Shown here: one piece after another, positions 27,892 to 36,199 of the stretch
How positions within the stretch are numbered: the first letter of the stretch is position 1
How the letters are laid out: each line of letters begins with the position of its first letter
Assembly: GCA_028704415.1 (NCBI GenBank)
Contig: JAQWFM010000018.1
Span: forward strand, 1-36,199
Direction of reading: 5' to 3'
Source: Oscillospiraceae bacterium
GTDB lineage: Bacteria > Bacillota > Clostridia > Saccharofermentanales > Fastidiosipilaceae
DNA length: 36,199 nucleotides
Made by a program: the position numbers and the translations under genes
Notes under the pieces: model-generated
Seen by the model: only the letters and a program-made list of their open reading frames with translations
Databases searched by the model: none
What the model was told of the DNA's origin: nothing

Positions 27892-28980
27892 TCAGCTACT
27901 TGCCAGTCTGCCTCTTTGCACTAAAGCCTGGGTTTGTTCGCGACTCCAGGTCTCTAAATCCAGCGAAGGTTTGGCATCCCAGCGGTCCAGACCAGCCGGC
28001 TGCGGACAATAATAGGCCATCGCCCCGACCATGGCCGCATTGTCTGTACACAACTGAGCAGGCGGAATAAATAATTCAATCCGGTTTTCAACGGTAAGCC
28101 TGGTCACAAGCTTTCTCAGGCCCTGATTGGCTGCCACGCCACCGGCCAGAACCAATCGCCTGACCTGGTGCGCCAGACAAGCCGCCACCGCATGACCGGC
28201 CAATTCCGAAACCACCGCATGTTGGTAGGAACTGCAAAAATCAGCCAGTCTGGGGTCGTAGCTGCCTTGCCTGACCGCCTCAGGATCAGCCTGCAGCTGC
28301 TGCCGGTTAAGTTCATTAAGTGCCGCCGTTTTAAGCCCGCTGAATGAAAAATCCAGGCTGTGGTCCGCTAAATTCGGCTTGGGAAAAGCTACTGCCTGCG
28401 GATCTCCGGTCGCGGCAAGCGCGTCAATCAGCGGGCCGCCGGGGTAACCCAGCCCCAGGGCTCTGGATATTTTGTCAAAAGCCTCTCCGGCCGCATCGTC
28501 TCGGGTGCGGGCCAGAATATCAAAATCACAGTAATCCCTGACCAGTACGATATGACTGTGGCCCCCTGAAACAATTAACGCCATAAAGGGCGGTGCCAGG
28601 TCCGGGGAATGCAAATAATTAGCGGCCAGATGGGCGGCCAGATGGTGGACCGGGACGAGGGGCTTCTGCAAAGCTGAGGCCAGACCCTTGGCAAAACTAA
28701 CCCCTACCAGCAGTGCGCCTACCAGGCCGGGCCCACAAGTCACCGCCAGACAGTCTATGTCCGACCAGGTCAGACCGGCTTCAGCCAGGCCTGAACGCAG
28801 CACCGGGACGATTGCCTCAATGTGTTTTCTGGAAGCAATTTCCGGGACCACTCCCCCAAACAGATGGTGCAAGTCGGCCTGGGAAGATATAACATTAGAC
28901 AGAACTGTCCGGCCGTCTTCAATGACCGCACAGGCCGTTTCATCACAGGAGGATTCAATCGCAAGGATTTTCACAGTCAA
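27892..28980 (-). CDS. tsaD: tRNA N6-adenosine threonylcarbamoyltransferase subunit TsaD
   Basis: LAIESSCDETACAVIEDG, HHLAAHLAANYL, SGGHSHIVLV, GLGYPGGPLID, AGGVAANQGLR. Start codon is non-ATG (TTG 28980 or GTG 28974). Confidence 0.96.
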   Translation of the reverse strand: MTVKILAIESSCDETACAVIEDGRTVLSNVISSQADLHHLFGGVVPEIASRKHIEAIVPVLRSGLAEAGLTWSDIDCLAVTCGPGLVGALLVGVSFAKGLASALQKPLVPVHHLAAHLAANYLHSPDLAPPFMALIVSGGHSHIVLVRDYCDFDILARTRDDAAGEAFDKISRALGLGYPGGPLIDALAATGDPQAVAFPKPNLADHSLDFSFSGLKTAALNELNRQQLQADPEAVRQGSYDPRLADFCSSYQHAVVSELAGHAVAACLAHQVRRLVLAGGVAANQGLRKLVTRLTVENRIELFIPPAQLCTDNAAMVGAMAYYCPQPAGLDRWDAKPSLDLETWSREQTQALVQRGRLASS

Positions 28981-29123
28981 TGGACCTTTCTATATTACTG
29001 GTCTTTTATTATACTGGACTGAAGGTATAAAAAGCCATCCAAAGTATAATTCATCCACAGTTAAGATATTTGGTGTTTAGTTCGGTCCGTCAGTTATCCG
29101 GCGCCGGCTTCAGGAGTGAAATC

Positions 29124-30260
29124 ATGTTACGCAGTAAACAAAGTTTTGAACGCATTGACTATCATCCCAGACGCAGTCACGCCTTCCACCGGCTGGCTGC
29201 CTTTTTGGCCGTGGCCGCAGCCCTGATGATCGCCCTGGCGGTACTCACCATCACCACCGCCAACCGCCTGACCGGGGCGGAAGCGGTGGCGCTCAGTACG
29301 CCTACCGCTAATATTATGCCGGCGTATCAAAATGTCAGCTTTGCATCTTTGGATGAAAGCTTTACGCTTAAGGGCTGGCTTTTTTATACTGATACCAGCA
29401 GCCGCGGCACCGTTATTATGGTTCATGACTATGGGCAGAACAGACTGATGTACGGAGATGACAGCGCGGCCATGTACAGTGCTCTGACTGAAGCTGGTTT
29501 TAATGTGCTTTCGTTTGACCTGCGTCACAGCGGGAGTTCCGGCGGGGATATGCATGGTTTTGGTTACAGCGAATGGGAGGATGTGCTGGCTGCCACCCAG
29601 CAGGCCTATCGCCTGACCGGCGACAGCAAGTATATTTATCTGGCCAGGGGCAGCGGCATTACCGCGGTCCTCCGGGCAATTGATTATATGGACAGTCTGG
29701 GACAGGACAGCAGCACGCAAACGTCGACACTGCAGGCAACGACTTCCGACCAGGCCAATCCAGCGACCGGGGCTGGCAGCCTGACGCTAGCAGAAACCAC
29801 TGCCGGCAACACCTTATCTGAGGCTTATGCAGAAAAGCTTGAGTTCACCAAAGACATGATCAGCGGCCTGATCCTGGATCAGCCGCTGAACAGCGGCGAT
29901 GATTACATTAAAGCTGCCCTGACGGCAACAGAAGCTGGCTGGATCGGCACCTTAACTGCCGGTACTGTACCTTATGCGGTAAGACTCAGCGCCGGGCTGG
30001 CCTCTCCACTTTATACGGTAAAAGAGCTCAATCATTTCTTAAATCCGGTGCTGTTGATCGCTCGCGCCACCGCTGCAGATCAAAGCACGGCCGCGCCAGA
30101 CACGTCTATCAGCGACAGCAGTCAGGTGATTAATGAGCGATTGAGACTGCTGCCCAGTTTGACGACCGAATACAGCTTAAGCGTGCCCTCAGACAGCAGC
30201 AGCATTGATTACACCGACTATATCCAGGCGGTGACAGATTTTCTGCATATCAATTTCTAG
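29124..30260 (+). CDS. Membrane-anchored alpha/beta-hydrolase-fold protein, possibly catalytically degenerate
   Basis: N-terminal TM segment (FLAVAAALMIALAVLTITTANRL); hydrolase-fold core GWLFYTDTSSRGTVIMVHDYGQNR...GFNVLSFDLRHSGSSGG; elbow region YIYLARGSGITAVLRA. AGGAG at 29112-29116 supports ATG 29124 over the ORF start at 29070. Confidence 0.75.
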   Translation: MLRSKQSFERIDYHPRRSHAFHRLAAFLAVAAALMIALAVLTITTANRLTGAEAVALSTPTANIMPAYQNVSFASLDESFTLKGWLFYTDTSSRGTVIMVHDYGQNRLMYGDDSAAMYSALTEAGFNVLSFDLRHSGSSGGDMHGFGYSEWEDVLAATQQAYRLTGDSKYIYLARGSGITAVLRAIDYMDSLGQDSSTQTSTLQATTSDQANPATGAGSLTLAETTAGNTLSEAYAEKLEFTKDMISGLILDQPLNSGDDYIKAALTATEAGWIGTLTAGTVPYAVRLSAGLASPLYTVKELNHFLNPVLLIARATAADQSTAAPDTSISDSSQVINERLRLLPSLTTEYSLSVPSDSSSIDYTDYIQAVTDFLHINF

Positions 30261-30320
30261 TCCTTCAAGCTGACCGGTCCTGCTCTGGCAACCTGGTAAT
30301 CTGCAGGGCTAAGCCTTAAT

Positions 30321-30896
30321 TCAGGTCTGGCTTACGCCGCTGTGGCCAAAACCGCCGCCGCGATCAGCTGCGTAAGCCGCTGAGGTTTCTGCGGCCTGAG
30401 TGGCTAAGGCTTTTACCTGCAGATTAATGCTGGTTACCTGCGCAAAGACCAGTTGCGCGATGCGATCGCCGCATTTTATCAGATAGCGCCCTTTTCGGTT
30501 TGCTTTTTCTTCCAGGGTATAGACGGCTGCTTCATCCTGCACCTGGCAGGGGCAGCTGCTGTTATGCAGCAAAATCTTCAGCTCATCCCGGTAGCCTGAA
30601 TCAATGGTTCCCGGGCTATTGGGGAGGCGCAGCGGGGTTTTAAGCGACAGGCCGCTGCGGGGTCTGACCTGGATTTCCATGCCCCTGGGCAGTAAGAATT
30701 TTAAGCCTGTCGGAACCGCCACGGTTTCGCCCGGAGCCAGTTCTACATCCTCGGCCGCACAGATGTCCATGCCCGCGTCCCCTTCATGGGCATAAAAGGG
30801 CAGGCGGGCGGTTGCTCGTATTTTCTCCACAGTCACCAGGCACGGCGTCGGTTGCCCGGCTGGGGCTGAAGTCTGGTCCTTATTATGTTCTGTCAT
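30321..30896 (-). CDS. dut: dUTP diphosphatase (dUTPase)
   Basis: DAGMDICAAEDVELAPGE, RPRSGLSLKTPLRLPNSPGTIDSGYRDEL, GDRIAQLVFAQV, RGGGFGHSG. Start at MTEHNKDQ preferred. Confidence 0.93.
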   Translation of the reverse strand: MTEHNKDQTSAPAGQPTPCLVTVEKIRATARLPFYAHEGDAGMDICAAEDVELAPGETVAVPTGLKFLLPRGMEIQVRPRSGLSLKTPLRLPNSPGTIDSGYRDELKILLHNSSCPCQVQDEAAVYTLEEKANRKGRYLIKCGDRIAQLVFAQVTSINLQVKALATQAAETSAAYAADRGGGFGHSGVSQT

Positions 30897-30956
30897 CTTT
30901 ACTCCTCTGCTTTCGTAGTGATTGGTTTCAGCTTGTTTCAAAAACATCGCCATGAT

Positions 30957-33527
30957 TTAGGCCCAGACGCTTGCCAGGGCCTGCCTAAGCAAGGTAAGCT
31001 GTTCGGCTTTGGTTTCGTACAAAAAATCCATCCGCCAGACAACTGGCACTAACTGAGCGATTTGGCGCCAGGTCTGCCGCTGTCGCGAACCTGGCTCGGC
31101 CTGACTCATGACCTCCGTTAAGCAGCCGGCTTCAGGATGGCAAAGTAAAGGAAACGGCTGGCCGGCTTCATCCACCAGACTGAAGCGCTTATTGTGGCAC
31201 AAGTGGCAGTCTTTTTGTCTCAGGCCAGCAGGACAATGCTTCATATACATGCTGCGTTCCCACCTGCCTAAGGGAAGAATCAAGGCCAGGTCATCCGGCC
31301 AGGAAGCCTCCCGCACCAGATGCTGTACCGTCTGCAGCAAATCTGCCGCCGGCCATTCTGCCGCTGGTGTCAGCAAGCGGTATCCTTTGGCATAATAGGC
31401 CCTTAGCGCTGCCTGATTCAGAATATTAAGCCCCCGGTCTCCCCAAACCGGCAGCTTATCCGGGCTTTGGGCAGGCAGCGCTTGTCTGGGATTCAGATAG
31501 GCCCTGACCTTCAGCGCCGGGTCAGTCCCGGAGGCAGCCAAGGCCGCCGCAGAGCCGGAAGCCTGCCGAGTGCCGGCCGCCGCAGGTAAAGGCGCCCAGG
31601 ACAAAGCCAGCGGTAAATTCATAGCGGCTAATTCAGTCTGACCGGCCCAAGCGGCCGCCGACTGAGGTAAAAGCAAGACCGTGGCCGCAGCCAGGTCTGC
31701 CACCGGCGCAGGCTGTGCCGCCAAATCTGTCTGCGTCAGGCACGTCGTGCCTAAAGCGGCTTGATCTGCCGGGCTGCGGCTGCAGCGCCAGCCCGGATAA
31801 GCAAGGAGCAGCCGGGGCCAGACGGCTTCAGAGCGCGGCCTGCCCGGATGATACCGGAAACCGGGCGCAGGTGTCGCCTGGGGAGCAGCTGGCCCGCCTT
31901 GCAGTGGCTCCCCCAGGGCCAGCCGGCTGACAGGTCCAGGGCCAGACTTAAGCCTGGCTTCAAGCCCTTCCGTCAGAGTCCGGCGCAGTTGCTTGCATAG
32001 GCCCAGCGGGATGCGACAGTCCGGCGGCAGACTGACCTTACCGGCGGTGAAGGAGGTTTGGCCCAGCTGCGTCAGCGCCCGGGTTACTTTGACCGGATCA
32101 GCTAAAGCCCATGCCTCTGACGGCCTGACGTCAGCAAAGGCTTGGCCGGCGCAGCTTAAGCTAACCGTTTGGGTGACGGCCGCCTGCTCCGGCAGTTGAA
32201 AGCTGCCGGTCAGAGACCAGGCAAGCTGGCCCTGATCCTGGCGCTGCTGTAAAGTCAGATTAAGCTTCACCCCTGCCGCAGGCTGATTTAACATAGCCGC
32301 AGTGTAATGCACCGCATTGAGCCGGTAGACCTCATCCCCCGGCTGAATGGCTTTAAGTTTCTGCGGATGGAAGCCCTTAACCTGATAGATATCAGCTTCC
32401 GGCCCCCGGCTCAGTTTGCCCACCGGAGCACTGACCGACCATTGGCCGGGCTGCCGGCGCACCGCCAGGGTGTCTCCTGCCTCAGGTAACAGCAGCGGAT
32501 GCGCAGCAAGGTCTGCTGCCGCCTTGATTTGCAACCAGCCCTGCGCCGGTTCAACGGCCCGCACGACCCCGCAATATAGGCCGCTGGAGCCGGGTTCCCC
32601 ACTTAAGAAAGCCTTATCCCGGCTGTCGGCCAGGTGTGAAACCGTAAAATGACCCCCACGGTTAAATGCCAGCAGCAATTGATCTTCTAAATCTTTGGGA
32701 GCTTGAGTCTGATCCAGTATTTGCCGGTAAGCGGATACCGCTAAGGCTACATACTCAGGACTGCGCTTTCTGCCTTCAATCTTAAACGCGGCGACCCCGG
32801 CCTGCTGCAGCTGCTGCAGCCAGGCGGCCAGGGACAGATCACTGGCGGATAATTTATAGGGCTGCTTTGGCGCATAGCACCTGCCAGCCTGATCAAGCAG
32901 CTGGTAAGGCAGCCGGCAAGGCTGCGCACAAGCACCGCGGTTGGCGCTGCGGCCGCCGCGGTAAAAGCTGAGTAAGCAGGCACCGGAACAGGCGACACAC
33001 AAAGCGCCCTGAACAAACACTTCCGTTTCGATGTTAAAAGCAGCGGCGGCTTGAGTAAAGCTTTTAATCTGTTCCAGGCTCAATTCACGCGGCAGGACGA
33101 CCCGGCTGAAACCAAGCTGAGCCAGGCCTGGCAGCGTACCCGGATCAAAAATGCCCATCTGGGTGGAAGCATGCAGTGGCAGCTGCGGAAACTGCTGATG
33201 CAGTAAAAGAGCCAGGCCCAGATCCTGAACCAGAATAGCGGAAATGCCAGCGGCTACAGCGGCACTGGCTGTCGTCAGAGCGCGGTCTAGTTCTGCCTCT
33301 TCAATCAGCGTATTAAGGGTCAGATAAGTCTTGAGGCCATGCTGCTGAGCCTGGCTTATAATGCCCGCCAGATCGGCACTTTGAAACGAGGCTGAAGGCT
33401 TACCAGTCTGAGGCAGGGACCTTGCATGAAAGGGCCCCACGCCAAAATATACCGCATCCGCGCCGGCTTTAATGGCAGCTGTCAACATGGCCGGACTGCC
33501 GGCTGGCGCCAGTAATTCTGAGTTCAA
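30957..33527 (-). CDS. U32 family peptidase (long form; RlhA/YhbU-like architecture)
   Basis: ELLAPAGSPAMLTAAIKAGADAVYFGVG, VFVQGALCVACSGACLLSFYRGGRSANRGACAQPCRLPYQL, FKIEGRKRSPEYVA. Confidence 0.92.
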   Translation of the reverse strand: MNSELLAPAGSPAMLTAAIKAGADAVYFGVGPFHARSLPQTGKPSASFQSADLAGIISQAQQHGLKTYLTLNTLIEEAELDRALTTASAAVAAGISAILVQDLGLALLLHQQFPQLPLHASTQMGIFDPGTLPGLAQLGFSRVVLPRELSLEQIKSFTQAAAAFNIETEVFVQGALCVACSGACLLSFYRGGRSANRGACAQPCRLPYQLLDQAGRCYAPKQPYKLSASDLSLAAWLQQLQQAGVAAFKIEGRKRSPEYVALAVSAYRQILDQTQAPKDLEDQLLLAFNRGGHFTVSHLADSRDKAFLSGEPGSSGLYCGVVRAVEPAQGWLQIKAAADLAAHPLLLPEAGDTLAVRRQPGQWSVSAPVGKLSRGPEADIYQVKGFHPQKLKAIQPGDEVYRLNAVHYTAAMLNQPAAGVKLNLTLQQRQDQGQLAWSLTGSFQLPEQAAVTQTVSLSCAGQAFADVRPSEAWALADPVKVTRALTQLGQTSFTAGKVSLPPDCRIPLGLCKQLRRTLTEGLEARLKSGPGPVSRLALGEPLQGGPAAPQATPAPGFRYHPGRPRSEAVWPRLLLAYPGWRCSRSPADQAALGTTCLTQTDLAAQPAPVADLAAATVLLLPQSAAAWAGQTELAAMNLPLALSWAPLPAAAGTRQASGSAAALAASGTDPALKVRAYLNPRQALPAQSPDKLPVWGDRGLNILNQAALRAYYAKGYRLLTPAAEWPAADLLQTVQHLVREASWPDDLALILPLGRWERSMYMKHCPAGLRQKDCHLCHNKRFSLVDEAGQPFPLLCHPEAGCLTEVMSQAEPGSRQRQTWRQIAQLVPVVWRMDFLYETKAEQLTLLRQALASVWA

Positions 33528-34054
33528 TTTTTTCGTTCTCCCAAATAATCTTCAAAAGTCAGCTGATATGGCTGTCCGTGCTCCGGGTCACCGCTGTCGC
33601 TGTCCGTGACAGCGGCGGCTGAATTAAGCGCAACCTCCTGACGGCTCTCCGTCTGCTTTGCCCGTGCTTTAGGGCTGCCGCCTTTGCGGCTCCGCTTTCT
33701 TTTGGGCCTGGTGTTGCTGCCGCTATACTCCTGCATAAACGCTTCTGCCAAACAAGCCCGGGCCTCATAAGCGGTCAGCTTTTCCTTCAGCAGCTGATTT
33801 TCAGCGGTCAGGGCCGCAACCTGAGGAGTCGGCCCGGCCTGCGCCCCGGCTTCAAGCCGCTCTCTCTGCTGCTGATCCAGCTCATTAATCAAGGCCAGAA
33901 GGTAGATCTGGTCATCTCCTAAGCCGTTTTGCCGGGCCTTGATCTGCCGGATTTTTTGATCAGCCAGCCGGCATATTTTTTCCATGTATAAGGCGGAGGC
34001 ATCAGACTGTAAAACGCAGCGTCTCCCGCCAACAAAGGTAGTAATTTTGGCCAT
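33524..34054 (-). CDS. zapA: ZapA-like cell division protein with basic/acidic C-terminal extension
   Basis: FVGGRRCVLQSDASALYMEKICRLADQKIRQIKARQNG..DDQIYLLALINELDQQ; upstream of and overlapping a U32 peptidase. Confidence 0.8.
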   Translation of the reverse strand: MAKITTFVGGRRCVLQSDASALYMEKICRLADQKIRQIKARQNGLGDDQIYLLALINELDQQQRERLEAGAQAGPTPQVAALTAENQLLKEKLTAYEARACLAEAFMQEYSGSNTRPKRKRSRKGGSPKARAKQTESRQEVALNSAAAVTDSDSGDPEHGQPYQLTFEDYLGERKN

Positions 34055-34148
34055 TTTAACCGAACCTTAGTGAGATAATGCAGCGGCGTTTTAAGCTATG
34101 GCTCAACGCTTCAGCCGCAGTCAGAACTGCTGAAAATTATATTAACAC

Positions 34149-34208
34149 AAAAACGCTCAACTGGTTAGGCTGTACCCGGTTCAGGTCAGCCAGACCGTTG
34201 AACGTTTT
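34149..34208 (-). terminator. Large imperfect hairpin downstream of pckG, probable terminator
   Basis: AAAACGcTCAAC...GTTGAACGTTTT outer stem (one mismatch) with internal GGT/ACC and GGCTG/CAGCC pairing; minus-strand continuation GAGCGTTTTTGTGTT. Confidence 0.65.
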
Positions 34209-34244
34209 GGTTAAAGCGTCCGGTTAGCTGGGACGCAGAAAAAT

Positions 34245-36005
34245 TCAGTTTTCGGCCACGCGCTGTTTCAGCGCGGCCAGCTCAGCCTTTAGCTCCTGGG
34301 GCAGACGGTCAAACTTAGCAAAATGGGCTTCAATCCCCTGGATCTCCTCTTCCCACACCGCTTTGTCTATGCGAAGCAGACGTCTGATATCCGCAACCGT
34401 CAAATCCAGGCCATCCAGATTGATATCTTCAGCCTTAGGTACATAACCAATCGCGGTCTTAACCGCCCCGACTTCATTATTGCAGCGCTTTATAATCCAC
34501 TCCAAAACCCGGAAGTTATCTCCAAAACCAGGCCACAGGAATTTCCCCTGTTCATCAGTCTGGAACCAGTTGACATTAAAGATCAGCGGTTGTTTGTTAA
34601 TCTTTTTGCCCATGTCCAGCCAGTGCTGAAAATAATCGCCCATATTATAGCCACAGAAGGGCAGCATCGCCATGGGGTCACGCCGCACCACGCCGACCTT
34701 ACCGGCCGCCGCGGCGGTGGTCTCCGAAGCCATGGCTGAACCAATAAAGACACCATGCTTCCAGCTGAAGGACTGGTAGACCAGCGGTGCTGTTCTGGCT
34801 CTGCGCCCGCCAAAGAGTATCGCCGAAATCGGCACACCACCGGGCTCTTCCCAGTGGGCGGAAATAGCCGGACATTGCTTAGCCGGAGCTGTGAATCGGG
34901 AGTTGGGATGCGCGGCTTTAGTGCCTGCTGCAGGCGTCCAGTCTTTGCCCAGCCAGTCAGTCAGATGCGCGGGTGGGGCTATACCCATGCCTTCCCACCA
35001 CGGTTGCTTATCGTCCGTCACGGCTACGTTGGTGAAAATCGTATTGGCGCGCGTTGTCAGCAGCGCATTGGGATTGCTCTTCATGCTGGTTCCGGGTGCC
35101 ACCCCAAAGAACCCTGCCTCCGGGTTAATGCCCCACAGCTGGCCGTCTTTACCGGGGCGCATCCAGGCAATATCATCACCTACGGTGTATACCTTATAGC
35201 CTTTGGCGTAAGCCGGTGGAATTAACATAGCCAGGTTTGTCTTGCCACAGGCGCTGGGAAAGGCGCCCGTGATGTATTTGGTCTCGCCGCTGGCGGTATT
35301 CTCAATCCCTAAAATCAGCATGTGCTCGGCCATCCAGCCCTCACGCCGGGCTTGGTTGGACGCGATGCGCAATGCAAAACACTTTTTACCCAGCAAGACA
35401 TTACCGCCATAGGCAGAGTTGATTGACCATATGGTATTGTCCTCCGGGAAATGGCAGATGTAGCGGTTATCCGGATCAACCTGAGCTTTAGCGTGCAGAC
35501 CCCGGACCCAATCATTGCTGTGTTCGCCCAGCTGTTTCAGCGCAATATCGCCCATACGGGTCATGATGCGCATGTTTAAAACCACGTAGCGGCTGTCCGT
35601 TACTTCAATGCCAACTTTAGACATGGGAGAACCAGCCGGGCCCATAATATAAGGAATGACATACATGGTTTTGCCCTGCATCACGCCTTTATACAGTTCA
35701 GTAAGCCTGGCATACATTTCCTGGGGATCTGCCCAGTTATTGGTGGGACCTGCATCCTCAGGTTTGCGACTGCAAATATAAGTCCGCCCTTCGACACGGG
35801 CGACATCATTTTCAGCGGTCCGATGATAAAGACAGCCTGGCCATGCCTGCGCATTTAACCGGATCATTTCACCATTCTCAATCGCTTCGGTTTCGATGCG
35901 TTCTTTTTCAGCTTCAGAGCCGTCAATCCAGACGACCTGCTCCGGTTGAGTTAACGCTACCATCTGGTCAATCCAGGTCAAAACTGTTGGGTTATTTGTT
36001 TTCAT
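34245..36005 (-). CDS. pckG: Phosphoenolpyruvate carboxykinase (GTP)
   Basis: YVIPYIMGPAGSPMSKVGIEVTDS, ITGAFPSACGKTNLAMLIPP, GDDIAWMRPGKDGQLWGINPEAGFFGVAPGTS, FGGRRARTAPLVYQ: GTP-type PEPCK signatures. Start at MKTNNPT preferred. Confidence 0.95.
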   Translation of the reverse strand: MKTNNPTVLTWIDQMVALTQPEQVVWIDGSEAEKERIETEAIENGEMIRLNAQAWPGCLYHRTAENDVARVEGRTYICSRKPEDAGPTNNWADPQEMYARLTELYKGVMQGKTMYVIPYIMGPAGSPMSKVGIEVTDSRYVVLNMRIMTRMGDIALKQLGEHSNDWVRGLHAKAQVDPDNRYICHFPEDNTIWSINSAYGGNVLLGKKCFALRIASNQARREGWMAEHMLILGIENTASGETKYITGAFPSACGKTNLAMLIPPAYAKGYKVYTVGDDIAWMRPGKDGQLWGINPEAGFFGVAPGTSMKSNPNALLTTRANTIFTNVAVTDDKQPWWEGMGIAPPAHLTDWLGKDWTPAAGTKAAHPNSRFTAPAKQCPAISAHWEEPGGVPISAILFGGRRARTAPLVYQSFSWKHGVFIGSAMASETTAAAAGKVGVVRRDPMAMLPFCGYNMGDYFQHWLDMGKKINKQPLIFNVNWFQTDEQGKFLWPGFGDNFRVLEWIIKRCNNEVGAVKTAIGYVPKAEDINLDGLDLTVADIRRLLRIDKAVWEEEIQGIEAHFAKFDRLPQELKAELAALKQRVAEN

Positions 36006-36199
36006 AAATAATCCATCCTTTCCCTCTACGGACATTCACAATCCGGCCGCAATGACATCTGACAGATTGCCGCCGTGGCCAATGTCGTATCATGATAACA
36101 TAGACCACCGGGATACTGTAAATAGTTTATCGATTCAAACAGGGCCGTTAACGCAAGTTGTAACGTTTAGACTGTCATTTGGGACGATCGGAAGCTCTT

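Noticed and set aside
28981-29123. Bidirectional promoter between tsaD and the hydrolase-fold gene
   Set aside because: Several TATAAT-like boxes exist on both strands (e.g. 29045-29050 plus, 29008-29013 minus), but no matching -35 at 16-18 nt was found. A promoter is likely here but I could not place it.
29127-29720. 197-aa minus-strand ORF antisense to the alpha/beta-hydrolase-fold gene
   Set aside because: The plus-strand frame has a good RBS, a TM segment and hydrolase-fold motifs; the antisense translation shows no recognisable features.
34755-35225. 156-aa plus-strand ORF antisense to pckG
   Set aside because: Shadow ORF opposite conserved PEPCK active-site sequence; no domain features.

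Overview
This window is a GC-rich Bacillota-like (Firmicutes) chromosomal segment made up almost entirely of housekeeping genes. From left to right it contains: a truncated rnhA (-); a solitary tRNA-Trp with its own consensus promoter and terminator; an XRE/S24-type regulator and a PLP aminotransferase (+); and a co-directional run of about 22 minus-strand genes. That run reads, in transcription order, tsaD-smpB-rpsB-tsf-pyrH-frr-uppS-cdsA-dxr-rseP-ispG-polC-priA-def-fmt-rsmB-rlmN-prpC-prkC-rsgA-rpe-thiN. To its right are a divergent membrane-anchored alpha/beta-hydrolase-fold protein (+), then dut, a U32 peptidase, zapA and a GTP-type PEP carboxykinase (-). I see no CRISPR array, transposon, prophage or obvious defence/biosynthetic island. 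I did not find a convincing undescribed multi-gene system. The observations most worth a second look are: (i) the alpha/beta-hydrolase-fold protein, which appears to lack the nucleophile serine and the C-terminal histidine; (ii) the HTH-S24 regulator, which seems to lack the autoproteolysis lysine; (iii) the join of two conserved clusters at polC/priA; (iv) terminator-like hairpins inside the long gene run; and (v) a 19-bp tandem duplication upstream of frr. All family assignments come from motif recognition by eye; no database search was run.
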